64,000 nucleotides of DNA from Hyposmocoma kahamanoa (GCF_003589595.1 NW_020653713.1:3627672-3691671); one strand, 5' to 3'. Counted from the stretch's first letter, positions 1 through 10,365 are shown. Notes: a model not told the origin generated them from the sequence alone. Translations and numbers: made by a program.

Positions 1-48
<48 letters not shown>

Positions 49-57
49 TCACACACA
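1..57. repeat. (AC)n microsatellite
   Basis: The window opens in an uninterrupted AC dinucleotide run to base 47, followed by a second short run at 51-57. The repeat probably continues beyond the window edge. No coding frame or mobile-element end is attached to it. Confidence 0.97.
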
Positions 58-439
58 TGCCACACGGCACATGGAATAGCATTAGGATTACCTAACCTGA
101 TTTAATTATATTTCGCTTGTTTTTTCTTTATTTTCTTTATTTTTTATGAAATTTATTGACTGATTTTATTACTAATATCAAAGAAAGTACATATATGTAT
201 ATGTTCGTATTTACATAGATAAAAACATTTAAATTGATACATAATAGCCCTGTCCTTGATACTATTATCCCGCATTCCATCTAAGGGAGAAGGGGAAGAA
301 AACCAGCGCTGCAACTGTCATCAACAGGCGCAGCACCAGCTGAGACACCTCCTTTTGCCTCCTGTTTATTACGTCATTTAATATAAGTTTATTTGTCATT
401 TAAGTTTTATTTATTATCGTTTTTTTGTACAAGTTCTGT

Positions 440-486
440 TTACATTGGAGACAATAAAGAGATTTTATTATTATTATTATTATTAA
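440..486 (+). repeat. LINE-type 3' end with (TTA)n tail
   Basis: A stretch reading ACATTGGAGACAATAAAGAG is followed by a TTA trinucleotide run (465-485). This matches the way non-LTR retrotransposons end elsewhere in the window, with an AATAAA-like signal followed by a simple-repeat tail (compare 42600-42632). No coding part of the element is recognisable upstream, so it is a severely 5'-truncated copy or an unrelated microsatellite. Confidence 0.4.
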
Positions 487-489
487 GAA

Positions 490-1584
490 GATTAAAGGTA
501 GGTGGGTTTTATATGGTCATCCGAGACCAAAAATATTGCTATTTACGTTTAGTCCGACCACCTAAAATTACAGTCCACGTTTCGTTTATTCTTATTACAA
601 ATTACAATTTCGTTATCAACACCTATGAAAGTTTAACAGGAGTAAAACTCGATGGTAAAATTACTAGAACTCTATGAAACGACGAGCTCATTTAAATTTA
701 TGACGTTTTCGTTTAGAAGATGGAAATATAAATGGGAATAAAATAAAAAAATAATCTCTGTCCTCATGAACTGTCGTATTTAATATTTTTTTATCACAAC
801 TATCTTGGTATGACGTGTAAGCCTATGAAACAGGGGTTTGAAACACGGCGCGGTTGCAAAGGGTTTGAAACACAGCGCACGTCTGCATTGCCTCTTGAGT
901 AGTCACACTTAATGACAGATGTTGAACGAAATTAAAAGCTTTTGCATGCTTAATATTTGTATCGAAACAAGTTACCTTCAACTTAAAGAGGAATGTAAAA
1001 CAGTGTAACTTCTCGAATAGGCTTGTATTCGAGTTCAAGGTATGTATAACATTTCACCAAAGCTATTAAGACTAGTTTGATTGTTAGCAGGGATCGGAAT
1101 GGGGTAGAGTTTTTTTACCTGAACTTCGAGGAACATAGGCAGAAAATGGAGACTGCCTTATGGCAATATTTTTTAGGTCCTGAACTTGATCGGGATTCGG
1201 GAAATCACTTAAAAACATTAAAAATTTACGTAATTGGGGACAGGCAGGAACATTATATTTATCTTAACTTTGCAACACACAGTGGGTCGGATCTGCGATA
1301 TTGCGGACATTGGATTTTTTTACGATACCTCTCTAAAAAAAATACCAATCGAGAGATCCTATTGTCCTAATTAAATATTGTCATTTTTTAGACATTTTGC
1401 TATAAATGTAAGTTTTGTAGGAAAAAAATAAAATGTGTATTTTTTTGTATGGAACCATACCTTTAGTGCGTCGATCCAGTCCTGGATTCACTACAGACGT
1501 ATTATTAGACCTCCCTTCTATAGATTTGCATACTAAACGCACGCCCAAACGGCGCCGCTGAATTTGTTTTCTTATTTATATAAT
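490..1584. other. Unassigned AT-rich stretch
   Basis: I see no supported gene or mobile element. An open frame at 1077-1370 on the plus strand (97 codons) has no family I recognise, no repeat elsewhere in the window and no splice or promoter context that would support it. Confidence 0.5.
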
Positions 1585-1817
1585 CAAGTCACGGGACGAA
1601 CAAATCGTACGCCTGATGATAACCTACACGCCTGTCCGCAAAGATTTAAAGGGCACTACCACTGCGTCAATCACCTTGAGACATAAGTTGACAAGTCCCG
1701 TGTGCTTGTAATTTCACCAGCACCCTTACCCTTCAAAACCGGAACACAGTAATGCTGACATTACTGCTTGGCTGCAGAAATAGGTAAGGTGGCAGTACTT
1801 TCCTGGACGAACTCTTA
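1585..1817 (+). repeat. Rep-A copy 1
   Basis: This copy carries the Rep-A landmarks in order: ACGGGACGAACAA, GACAAGTCCCGTGTGC, CACCAGCACCCTTACCC, GGAACACAGTAATGC and TAGGTAAGGTGGCAGTAC. The segment at 1747-1766 can fold into an 8-bp stem (CAGTAATG/CATTACTG) with a CTGA loop, present in most copies. Part of the left half is deleted. There is no coding potential. Rep-A looks like a non-autonomous element, but I could not find terminal inverted repeats, so its class is open (a Helitron-like or SINE-like origin are both possible). Confidence 0.8.
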
Positions 1818-2317
1818 AAAACGAACTTATGCCAATGTTTCCTCGTTGAGACTGCATCGCGTTTGAATAGTGTTTAGACGCGTTGTCGGCGCATATAAAA
1901 TACACCTTGTGCATTGTCTTTAAAACTTAAAGTACCAATATCTTAAAGTTTACCGACATGCACATGCGTTAGTTATGACACGGAGCGCAGAATAGTAGTT
2001 GCTATCAACGTTTCTTAAATTCCTATTGCTTTCTACAAGTAATAGCAACTACGGCCAAAGTGTACATTCGTTAGAGCCTGAAGTCGAAGCTCTTAATTCT
2101 GTTAACAGGAAGTTAGTCGTACCCCCGTTTATTTATTCCACGCCGTGTCACCAGGGCTTGTTGGTGTTTTAAGTTTCCCTTAATGAGGTAACAATGTACT
2201 ATAAACATGTTTCAATTTGTTAAGTCCAATGTCACGCAAAAATTACTTAACAAATTACCATGAAACACACTTTGTTTGTGTATGGTTTAAGTTATAAAAT
2301 ATAATTAGTAATACAAA

Positions 2318-2478
2318 AATCCGGCTGGATTTGAACCAGTGTCTTCCAGCAAACCGTGTTAGACGCTATGCCAACTAAGCCACGGAACGAACCAGCGGAC
2401 CTTACGAGCTTTTCTATGTGCTTGTTGCAAATGTTTGTTTTGGGTTTTTAATGGCGTTTTGCCGTATTAATGTTATCA
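2318..2478 (-). mobile_element. SINE-2 copy (tRNA-derived), 5' part
   Basis: On the minus strand the sequence GTGGCTTAGTTGGCATAGCG (A-box-like) is followed by GGTTCAAATCC (B-box-like), the internal RNA polymerase III promoter of tRNA-derived SINEs. The region upstream on that strand, with the cacatagaaaa-type segment, matches the other SINE-2 copies. It is not a tRNA gene: no anticodon-stem and acceptor-stem pairing closes around the boxes. The 3' body and tail are missing. Confidence 0.7.
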
Positions 2479-2479
2479 A

Positions 2480-3250
2480 TCACATTGAATAAACTTAATT
2501 GAGATGATGATGACGAAGGTTTGTTTCTATCCTGACGGATCAAGTAGTAAATCCAGGATATGAAAGAGGTTTCCTTTATATCCTTGGACATATCCTGAGT
2601 ACTCAACTAAATCGTTAGATGAAGTAACTACCAGGCGCGCATAATACCACAGGGATAGAGATCGCTAATATTACTCCATACAGAATGGCAACATCTTATT
2701 CGGAACAAAAAACAACTACGTCACCACGTTCGCGGTAAAACAAAGATAGCTTTGTCACAATGGTTGTCATAAGTTTAATAATGAACTAGAATTTTATTTG
2801 TTGATGAAAAAGAACTTTAGAATAATGGAATTTCTTCCATGAAACTCGATAATTTGTTTTGTATATTTTTTTATTTTGCAGTGAAAAAGTACAGAGATGT
2901 GTCTGCTAGCGATGGTTCAACAAACAAAGTTACAAGTTATTTTATATAGCTAGGAAAAAAGAACTTAAATAAAAAAGCATCGCTTTACTTATTATAGATT
3001 AGAATTACTTTGGTCAATGATATAGCCATTATATTTACATCAGGCGTGAACATTAAAAGTGCAAACTAAATCGTAAGATTATTGAACAAAATTATTATAA
3101 ACTTTAAAACCTTAAGATGTGGAAGATGATGTCGCATCCCTAATGGAAGAATGGCATAAATGGAATTACGTCAAACATGGTTATTGCTCCATTTGATACA
3201 GAAAAACGTAACCCATGAGGGGTGCGATGTAGTGAACAGAAGTGAATGCT
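2480..3250. other. Unassigned AT-rich stretch
   Basis: No gene, repeat family shared with the rest of the window, or RNA gene was seen here. The sequence is AT-rich with stops in all frames. Confidence 0.5.
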
Positions 3251-3255
3251 TTTTT

Positions 3256-3690
3256 AACCGACTTCAAAAAAGGAGGAGGTTCTCAATACGTCTGTACGTT
3301 CTTTTTTTTGTATGTATGTTACGCGATAACTCCGGTATTTGTGAACCGATTTTCATGATTCTTTTTTTGTTGGAAAGGGGGTACTTCCATAATGGTCCCA
3401 TTTCATTTTGAAGAAATCCACCTCGAAGGGTGGCTGTTCACGCATAAAGATTCATTTTTATAAATAGCGCCTAACTTTAATTTAGGAGCAATTACTTTAA
3501 TGGTTGATTTTGCTCTTTCTCCAATTCAAGGCGTTTTTCTCTCAATATACTTTGAGTAGTGAGAACCGATTTTTATTATCTCCAGTGTCAAGTCCTGTAT
3601 AGTGGCGAACTAGGGGATATTTCAATAAAACTTAGCAAATAGACGTAATTCCACTTACTTTTGAGGTCGGTTTTTTTAGTACTCTGTACT
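3256..3690 (+). repeat. Rep-B copy 1, near full length
   Basis: It starts AACCGACTTCAAAAAAGGAG and ends CTTTTGAGGTCGGTTTTTT, followed by the AGTACTCTGTACTGAGA motif seen at the end of other copies. The two ends are imperfect inverted repeats of each other (CCGACTTCAAAA against TTTTGAGGTCGG), so Rep-B is best read as a MITE-like non-autonomous DNA element of about 440 bp. Short open frames inside are not conserved between copies. It is immediately followed by Rep-A copy 2. Confidence 0.75.
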
Positions 3691-3703
3691 GAGATTATTA
3701 TGA

Positions 3704-3895
3704 TATCAAGTGACGGGATGAACAATGTGCCTGGGGGTGAGCGAGTCGCAGGTAGTTGCAGTTACCGGGGAAACTGTTATTGAGCCCGTCACCCTGAGAC
3801 ATTTCGTTGACAAGTCGCATGTGCCAGCACCCTTACCCTTCAGAACTGGAACGCAGTAATGCTCCCATAATTGCTTGGCGTCAGCAATAGATACG
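3704..3895 (+). repeat. Rep-A copy 2, internally deleted
   Basis: Begins with the terminal ATATCAAGTGACGGGATGAAC and retains CCCGTCACCCTGAGACAT and CAGCACCCTTACCCTTCAG. The middle is rearranged relative to other copies. It abuts the end of Rep-B copy 1 with only about 12 bases between, so one of the two may have inserted next to the other. Confidence 0.75.
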
Positions 3896-3899
3896 GAGC

Positions 3900-4315
3900 T
3901 CTTCCACCTACTGTGATAATGATTTGATGGTTTGATCATATAGAAATGGAAATAATGGATTTTAGCATTGAGTAGATGGACAAATATCGCTATAATATGA
4001 ATATAAAACAGTATAATATTTTTTAATGGCGCCAAAAATATATTTAAAAATAACTTACTAACAAGTAAAATGTAGAATACAGTGTCGGAATTTTTAATTG
4101 ACAAATATACCTTTGTCAAATTTTTTTAATTTCTATATTTATTTTGTCGTTATTCAAATAATTATTAATTTGACATCTAATTGCATTGTACAATTATTTA
4201 TTATGATTAAAACTGACCCAAATTATAATCACCGCATTTATATTACTGACTGTCTTATTAAACCGAAGTATGCACGTCAATGCGATATTATTAAAAAAGT
4301 AGTGTAGTCTGTTTA
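3900..4315. other. Unassigned AT-rich stretch
   Basis: Strongly AT-rich. The open frames on both strands are of low complexity (Ile, Phe, Leu, Tyr) and are of the kind expected by chance in such composition. Confidence 0.5.
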
Positions 4316-4321
4316 AGTTTA

Positions 4322-4537
4322 AGCGTTCAGTACAACAATGCGTTCAGGGTTTTATTGGGTTTGCCACGGTACTGCAGCGCATCAGGCATGTTCGCGGATG
4401 CTCAAACGGATGGTTTCCATGCTATCCTTAGAAAGAGAGCTGCCTCATTAATAAGTCGTATCCGTTGCGGCACGAATGAGATTCTGCGCGTTGTGGCTGG
4501 TACAGTGGATTGCCCGAATGTAGCATCATTGCATTAA
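4322..4537 (+). pseudogene. LINE ORF2 C-terminus, SASGMFAD-type
   Basis: The plus-strand frame reads VQYNNAFRVLLGLPRYCSAS, then GMFADAQTDGFHAILRKRAA, and runs on to a stop at 4535-4537. This is the region C-terminal to the reverse transcriptase domain in a non-LTR retrotransposon family common in Lepidoptera, assigned from memory of the family. The last ~70 codons are open and undamaged, but everything upstream, including the catalytic core, is absent (5' truncation, usual for LINE insertions). The related fragment at 38990-39445 carries the upstream YADD region of the same or a sister family, and 41836-42065 carries another C-terminus. The clade name is uncertain. Confidence 0.7.
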
Positions 4538-4730
4538 ACTGCATGTAAAACCATGTCGATGAATTATTTGATATTTAATTTAATTTGTTTAATTATTCTA
4601 TGTTTTTAAGTTGCCTTTTGTTTCATTTAAATTTGTTTTATTGAATTATCTAAGCTAATATTATAATTGTAAAATATGGACTGTAGTTGTCTGAGAATAA
4701 ATGATTTTTTATTTGATTTGATTTAAGTGA
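4538..4730 (+). mobile_element. LINE 3' untranslated region and tail
   Basis: AT-rich sequence directly after the stop of the LINE C-terminus, ending TGTCTGAGAATAAATGATTT followed by a TTTGATTTGATTT-like simple tail. The same TGTCTGAGAATAAAT ending recurs at about 56496-56514, showing that both belong to related 3' ends. Confidence 0.6.
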
Positions 4731-4734
4731 GTAA

Positions 4735-6490
4735 GTGTGTAATATGCCTTCAATGTTGAAACTTCAATGATGTTATATACATTGTCATTGTTATAGGTAT
4801 TTATTTTGTTACATGTCTTAATTATGAATTAAGGAATGTGGTAGAAAATGAGGAGTGGAGTGGACCTCGATGTGCTTATCTGGATCGAAGGAGGATGAAG
4901 GGGTAATAGATCGTCACTGGAGTAGAAATTAATTCTTACATGAAACAAAATAGTATTGAAATAAGTTCTTCTCTGTAGTTATTATTTTATGTATTATAAA
5001 ACAATAACCACACGAGCATTACGAACCATATTGCTCCCTCGTAACGAAAAAGGCGCAAGTATATGTTGTCGCGAATTATGTCGCGATTTAGTATAAGTTT
5101 TGTAATATCAAGCATTAATAAATTTAATCTGTTATGATACCTAAGAGTAGGGAACTAACACGGCAGTACAGGCATCTCAAATGAAGGTGAGATATCAGGC
5201 ATCTGCTGGAAGTGGTTGGTCGGCACTACAGTTGGTAAGTTTGCACAATGTTTATTACTAACGTAGATACAGTATTTGTTGACTAGACAGCCAGAAAATA
5301 GAGTATAACGAATCAGTAACAGAATTAGAATGAGATCGTCACTTGTACTGAAGGTACAAGGGGGCATGAAGCGGTGGCAGAGGAAGGGCTGTAGGGGTGT
5401 GTGTGGAGGCCCATCATAGGGATCAGAGGATCCCACTATTTCAGATCCGGAGGATCGATATGAGGTCAAGGACCTGTTAGGATAATTATAGTAGTCCTAT
5501 GAAGTAGAATGGAGTTAGAAGAAGTGTGCATGAAGAAAGATACTCTATTTAAAGGTTGTTGTGATAGAAAGAATGTCGCATATGTAATTTACACTATGAT
5601 TGAACCTTAGGCGTGGCGACATATGTACTTTCCACACACTTTTCTTGTTCCAATGGCAGCATAGTCGGCATAACCCAGAGGCAATCCTGCAAGGCGCTGT
5701 TTGCTGTACACCGAATAACGACCCACTACTCGCAATATGTTTTTGAGGTCATTGTGCTCACGCGGAAACACTTGAAAAGCGCCAAAAAGCGCCAGAAAGC
5801 GTCTGTACAAATCTTTATATTCGTGTAATAGCCAGGGTTTCAATGGCGGAACCATTATATCCGGGTTTATGGCTTCGTTTTTGGTCGAAAAACGATTGCA
5901 GCAAATTTTTGATAATTCTTTAGCTCCGACTGTTGTACTATATGTTTTGTATTATAACTTGGTAAAGAATCAAAACTAAGATTTTAGTAAATTGAATTTG
6001 GAACGGCTCCGACTGTTGTCGGGGTCGAGCTGGGAGTGACCGTGGTACGAAAACAAAATGAGAAAGTGAAGGAAGATGGAACAATTCAAATTTAAAATTT
6101 AAATTCAAGTGAAATAAAAAAAATTATAGGATACAAGAGGAGAGAGGCGATACAAAGAGGTAAGATGACGGTGTAAGGAGGTCACACCGTCACACACTTA
6201 GCATAGTTTAGGCGAGTAGAGGTGATGATGGGTGGGCCTCGGTCGCGCGGGACAACTCCGATCAGTACCGCGTCACATTGCACTATACAAGAAAAACCTG
6301 CGGGTTATAGGACCGACCTACTATGAGCACCTACCTGCCGCACTATAAAATGAATCTTGTGATGAAACCTTCAGGTGCAGCCTGACGAACCTTTTATTGG
6401 AAAAGCCCCTTTACAAAGTACTTAATAAATAATTACATTTATTTTGTTACTGATGCTAACTTTTGGAATAGCAGTATAAAATGACATGTA
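4735..6490. other. Unassigned stretch
   Basis: I see no supported gene. Two minus-strand frames were inspected. One (5155-5469) is rich in Pro, Ser and Cys and unrecognised. The other (5607-5855) contains EYKDLYRRFLALFGAF, with an LYR-like tripeptide that is too little to name a family. The base composition is patchy, with GC-richer islands at 5390-5470 and 6000-6060. These could be remnants of an LTR retrotransposon, but no paired terminal repeats were found. Confidence 0.45.
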
Positions 6491-6494
6491 TTTG

Positions 6495-7141
6495 TATGAT
6501 ATTTGGGGTTTGTAACATCTGAACCCGGGGTCGGTTTAAAGTTGCAACGGAACCCGAATGAGCCCAAATGCGTGAATCGTGTGATCCCGGGTCCGGTTGC
6601 TTTTCAAAAAATATTAAATTTGATTCACATCCAGTCCCGGGTTCAGTTGCATCTCGGGAGATCACATTAAATGTGTATCGTCTGAACCCGAATTCATTTT
6701 CCATAGTTGTTGGTATATTTTGTTGATTTAACGGGTGATGAGCTTGTTTTCGAACACTATTCCGATTAAATATTTTTTTAAGGAAATCGATTAATGTTAG
6801 AAAAACTCCCGAATTACATATTATCTAGAAACCGTTGGATTTGGAACAACGTTGTATGGCGGGTATTATGCATGATTTAAAGAAAAATCATCGGAAACAA
6901 GCTCATCTTAAACCAACAAAATATACCAACATCTTTCGAAAATGAATTCGGGTTCGGACGATACAAATGTCACCTCTCGAGGTGCAACTGAATACGGGAC
7001 TGGATGGGACTCAAATTTAATTATTTTTGACAAGAAACCAGTCCCGGGATCACATGATACTCGGATTTGGGATCATTCGGGTTCCGTTGCAAATATAAAC
7101 CGACCCCGGGTTCCGATGCTACAAACACTGAAATTTGTAAT
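6495..7141. mobile_element. Large foldback (inverted-repeat) element
   Basis: Two arms, about 6495-6753 and 6892-7141, are inverted copies of each other with visible divergence, separated by about 138 bp. Landmarks on the arms are GAACCCGGGGTCGG, TCCCGGGTCCGGTTGC and TCCCGGGTTCAGTTGC on the left, and their reverse complements on the right. Each arm also holds spaced copies of a CCCGGG-N-GTTGC unit, suggesting the arms grew by internal duplication. The two arms encode similar short frames, which is a consequence of the inversion and not evidence of a gene. Foldback and MITE-type DNA elements have this architecture. No target duplication could be fixed. Confidence 0.7.
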
Positions 7142-7184
7142 GTTGAGAGAAGTAAGCTAAAATTAAAACAGAAATATCAAACCA

Positions 7185-7280
7185 GTAGGGCTAGCACAAT
7201 AGGGCGCGACTTCCGCGATATGCGCGATGTATGCTTTATGTCGCTCTCGCTCAAATCGCGCCATATTGTGCTAGCCCTAC
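7185..7280. mobile_element. Short MITE with GTAGGGCTAGCACAAT ends
   Basis: The 96-bp unit begins GTAGGGCTAGCACAAT and ends ATTGTGCTAGCCCTAC, a perfect 16-bp terminal inverted repeat that continues imperfectly inward (AGGGCGCGACTT against AAATCGCGCCAT). The short interior is CpG-rich. Decayed copies occur at 24298-24405 and 46857-46940. It lies just outside the foldback element. Confidence 0.85.
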
Positions 7281-7507
7281 ATGTTTTGTCGACCTTGGCA
7301 CTATCATTATACGTTATTCATTCTCGCATTTCGTATCGTCGTCAATGTCGCTCGATTTTTCGTTACCTCATGAAATATGATCCTGAACATTATATACGGT
7401 TTACTAGTTTGTCTTGTAAAAACGTGATTTATTTATAACCTGTAAGGGTTGTCAGCATTACTAGGTCGTTGCGGTGAAATTATTATAAAGTTACATTTTT
7501 TTATAAT

Positions 7508-7660
7508 AGTAAGTAATGAGACAAGTCCTGCGCCTGATGGTAAGCGACAAACCTGTTCATAATAGTTGCAGTGCCGCACAGAGGTTTAAATCACAAAGAT
7601 CTGGGGGACAACGCCACTGCGTCCGTCATCACAAACCAAAGCACTGCAAGGTTCAAAACA
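7508..7660 (+). repeat. Rep-A copy 3, left half
   Basis: Contains GCGCCTGATGGTAAGCGACA, CAGTGCCGCACAGAG and the CCACTGCGTCCGTCATCAC segment, then runs into unrelated AT-rich sequence. The right half with the CAGTAATG hairpin is absent. Confidence 0.75.
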
Positions 7661-8260
7661 GTATTTTGTAATTTTATAACATAAAAATCTTTCGAATGTT
7701 GACGAGGGAAAAGAAATTTATTCGTTTTTCAATGGAGCTTTTTCAACTTACTTTCGAAAGTAAACTTATAATGGCTAGAAACATTTCTTTAATATCTAAT
7801 TATAACGTACAACGATTTACAAAAATTACAAAAAAAAAATTACACAGCTCTTTCTCAAAATGCAGTTTTTGACATTACAGTGTTTTGGTTTGATACGGTA
7901 GTACTAGAACTAACATTGCCTTAGAACTACAAATTAGAATTTATGTGAATATTAAATGCATAACTCGAGAGACCAAATGTAAAATTATAGTATTTGTACA
8001 CCTGCTTGTAGCTTGAATGCAATGTACCTAATTTAACTTACGATTTGTACAATCGCTGTACTCCGGCAAATAAACGTATACTTCTATGCTTCGTATTTGG
8101 AACAGTGTGACGCGAAACTTCCTCCGAGCGCGAAGTGGATTCAACAAACTTTGTTGACACATTCCATCCGAGTCGCTTCGTAATGAAGTGACGAAAACTG
8201 TTTTAACGAATCTTTATTAATTTTCCTCCAAGTTTATACGTTTCTCCTGTTAAGGTAGCA
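7661..8260. other. Unassigned AT-rich stretch
   Basis: No gene or shared repeat recognised. Confidence 0.5.
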
Positions 8261-8264
8261 ATTC

Positions 8265-8830
8265 GATGTTAGCGACCGCGACCGGCAACCTTGACTGTAA
8301 TCGGCGACCGCGACCCACTGTTTACTATGAATTTATATCAAGCGCTGGCCAATGCAAGTGACCGCGTTGCGCGACTTGTGGGCGTGGTTAGCAAGTAGAG
8401 GCGTTTAAACGAAAAGCATTTTAAAAAGTCTGCTTTTTAAAATAAGCGCATAAGCACGCTTTTCATTTTAAGCGTAACCGTCACTGGTCAGTTCTATAGA
8501 TACTCAATAATTTCATTTTTTACAACGTGCCTAAGTTTCAAGTAGCGCAATCTACGTTTCATAAACAAATTAATTCAACATAACGTTGCAAACTTTTTTA
8601 AACATAAAGTCGTTTAAACATTACGTTTTTCTAAACGACTTTTTACGCGTCAAACTAAAAGGCGTTTAAAAAGCACGCTTTTATAAAAAAAGCATAACGT
8701 TTAAACGTTTAAAAAGTAAGCAGTTTTTCCCATCTCTATTAGCAAGCGACCGCGGTTGCGTGACATCATTATTACTCTTGTAGCGGTACCGCCGCACGTC
8801 CCTGCAACGTCCCGTTTGTAGACGACGAAC
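8265..8830. repeat. GCGACC-rich island split by a MITE
   Basis: Short GC-rich words such as GCGACCGCGACC, GGCGACCGCGACCC, GTGACCGCGTTGCGCGAC and GCGACCGCGGTTGCGTGAC occur on both sides of the hAT-like insertion at 8396-8738. A related but reverse-complementary island lies at 9700-9815. The island stands out against the AT-rich surroundings and reads as a dispersed repeat, not coding sequence. Confidence 0.5.
8396..8738. mobile_element. hAT-like MITE with 8-bp target duplication
   Basis: The 343-bp insert is flanked by the direct repeat TTAGCAAG at 8388-8395 and 8739-8746. Its ends are TAGAG and CTCTA. Further in, both ends contain GTTTAAACG-type and AAAAGC-type words in inverted order. An 8-bp duplication and short terminal inverted repeats are hallmarks of the hAT superfamily. 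There is no transposase. It split a GC-rich island that is continuous once the insert is removed. Confidence 0.75.
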
Positions 8831-8844
8831 TCTTAGTAGATTTA

Positions 8845-9008
8845 GGGTCGTATTCCAGAACTCTACTCAATACTCAAGTCAGGACTTGAGTATTGCAGTG
8901 AGCACTGAAAATCATTGCCATTAGGGTCGTATTTCCAGTGCTTGAAATCATACTCAAGTCTGCTCAAATCCTGACTTGAGCATTGAGTAGAGTTCTAGAA
9001 TACGACCC
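8845..9008. mobile_element. MITE with TA target site (Tc1/mariner type)
   Basis: The element begins GGGTCGTATTCCAGAACTC and ends with the reverse complement (GAGTTCTAGAATACGACCC), with inverted similarity extending about 40 bp to the word CTCAAGTCAGGA. It is bounded by TA on each side (8843-8844, 9009-9010), the target duplication of Tc1/mariner elements. An extra internal copy of GGGTCGTATTTCCAG at about 8934 suggests internal duplication. There is no coding sequence. Confidence 0.75.
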
Positions 9009-9154
9009 TAAGTGTCTAAACATCCACCCTTTATGATACGAGAGATATAACATAGTAGGAGCAAATACGTACTTATATGAAAAGAAATTGGCAAAACGAG
9101 TGTATCGTCGTCTTCGCCTTCCTTCAATATCTGCTATATAACTCTTTTTCTGGT

Positions 9155-9410
9155 TGTGGATTCAACATCATCATCATCATCAACCCTTTTATACATCCCA
9201 CTGCTGGGCACGGGTCTCTTTACTATCCACGCTGGTCCAATGCGGTTTGGAGACCTCACACGTTTTCCGAGGGTGTATACCTTTTCATCACAATGTTTTT
9301 CCGAGAATTGTGGAATTCTGAGAAACTCAGAGGTGCGAGCCCGAATTCGAACCCGCGACTCTCTGCTTGAGAGGTCAAACCATTAAGTTACCACGGCTAC
9401 GGTTGTGGAT
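9155..9410 (-). mobile_element. SINE-4 (tRNA-derived) copy
   Basis: On the minus strand, CCGTGGTAACTTAATGG followed by GCGGGTTCGAATTCGG gives A-box-like and B-box-like elements. The body continues into TACACCCTCGGAAAACG, then the word GAGACCCGTGCCCAGCAGTG near the tail, and ends in a (GAT)n simple repeat (CATCATCATCATC on the plus strand, 9165-9181). The order of promoter, body and trinucleotide tail is that of a lepidopteran SINE. No protein is encoded, and the open frames across it are incidental. Confidence 0.65.
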
Positions 9411-9411
9411 T

Positions 9412-9660
9412 AATAATATAATAATATTTCTTTATTGACAGGTAAATACAAATTACAATTATATATAAAAAACAAAAACAAAAGCAATAAAATAATGGTC
9501 ATACAATAAAAATAAAACACAATACAATGCGCTTATAAGATTGTAATAATAAGCCCACATGTCGTCTGTGAATAAGCCTGTCATCTCTTATTTCCATCAC
9601 GATGTACGGAAATCCAGTATTTAAAAAAGGAATGGTTCATGTGCTCACAGAGAATACGGA
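9412..9660 (-). other. Possible LINE 3' end
   Basis: An AT-rich segment reads TTTCTTTATTGACAGG near its left edge, the reverse complement of an AATAAAG-like 3' end, as seen for other LINE tails in minus orientation. No coding remnant is present, so this is a weak assignment. Confidence 0.25.
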
Positions 9661-9699
9661 GAATCCTGTAAAAATTGCGGGAAGACCCTAAAAACTGCG

Positions 9700-9815
9700 G
9701 TAAGACTGGCTATCGGTTGCGGTCGCTTGGAGCAGTAAGCTACTGGTCGCCAGGCGAAAGGCGACCACAAATGCGGCCGCCAGTCACTGTCGCCGGTCGC
9801 CGTGGTCGCCAACAT
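9700..9815. repeat. GTCGCC-rich island
   Basis: Dense GGTCGCC and GCGACC words, including TCGCCGGTCGCCGTGGTCGCC-like sequence near 9790-9811. Read on the minus strand it resembles the island at 8265-8395. The function is unknown, and it is likely a decayed copy of the same dispersed repeat. Confidence 0.45.
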
Positions 9816-10315
9816 CGGAATTCTACCTTTAGTGTTTGTTACGGTAAAGATACGAGCTGATGAAGAAATATGGATAATAATTCCATCGCCGTTAGTTGAA
9901 AGAGCGCTTGTGACACATCTTAAAAGAAAATAATGTTTAAAAAAATATCTAATTTTAAACAATAGTGACATAGTGGTTTTTACTTTTTTAAACAGCTCCG
10001 CTACCAAAGCGGGAATGTGGTAGCTGACTTTAGAGTCAACGGCTTAATGGTGGCAACTGATAGTTATGCAATGCACAATGGGATATGAGCAAGTCACGCT
10101 ATATGAGCACCCGGAGTCGCTCACCCAAGGCACTATCCTTTTGAGAACCGGATGCAAATCTGTATCAACGGGCTGATCTAGAGTCAAGGCCTGACTGATA
10201 AGGTCCCTGTGCAGGCTTGCTTGCACATGTAATAGCGCCTTTCCTGTATAACCAAAGATTGACAGGGATAGGCACTCTAAATAATACTTAATAAAAGACA
10301 TGGGTCTGACCCAAT
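9816..10315. other. Unassigned stretch
   Basis: No recognised gene. The last part (10180-10313) has moderate GC content and ends in the palindrome TGGGTCTGACCCA immediately before the GAAA microsatellite. It could be the upstream part of a microsatellite-associated element. Confidence 0.4.
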
Positions 10316-10317
10316 GA

Positions 10318-10365
<48 letters not shown>

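Noticed and set aside
1077..1370. 97-codon open frame
   Set aside because: No recognisable domain, second copy or flanking gene signals, and it lies in AT-rich sequence where such lengths occur by chance.
5155..5540. Patchy GC-rich region considered as an LTR
   Set aside because: No second copy and no TG...CA ends or primer-binding site could be identified.
5607..5855. Minus-strand frame with an LYR tripeptide, considered as a small mitochondrial LYR-motif protein
   Set aside because: One tripeptide and an aromatic stretch are too little. The spacing to other family residues does not fit.
6456..7160. Two similar frames (FRRYTFNVISRDATEPGT and TNVTSRGATEYGTGWDS)
   Set aside because: They are products of the two inverted arms of the foldback element, not a duplicated gene.
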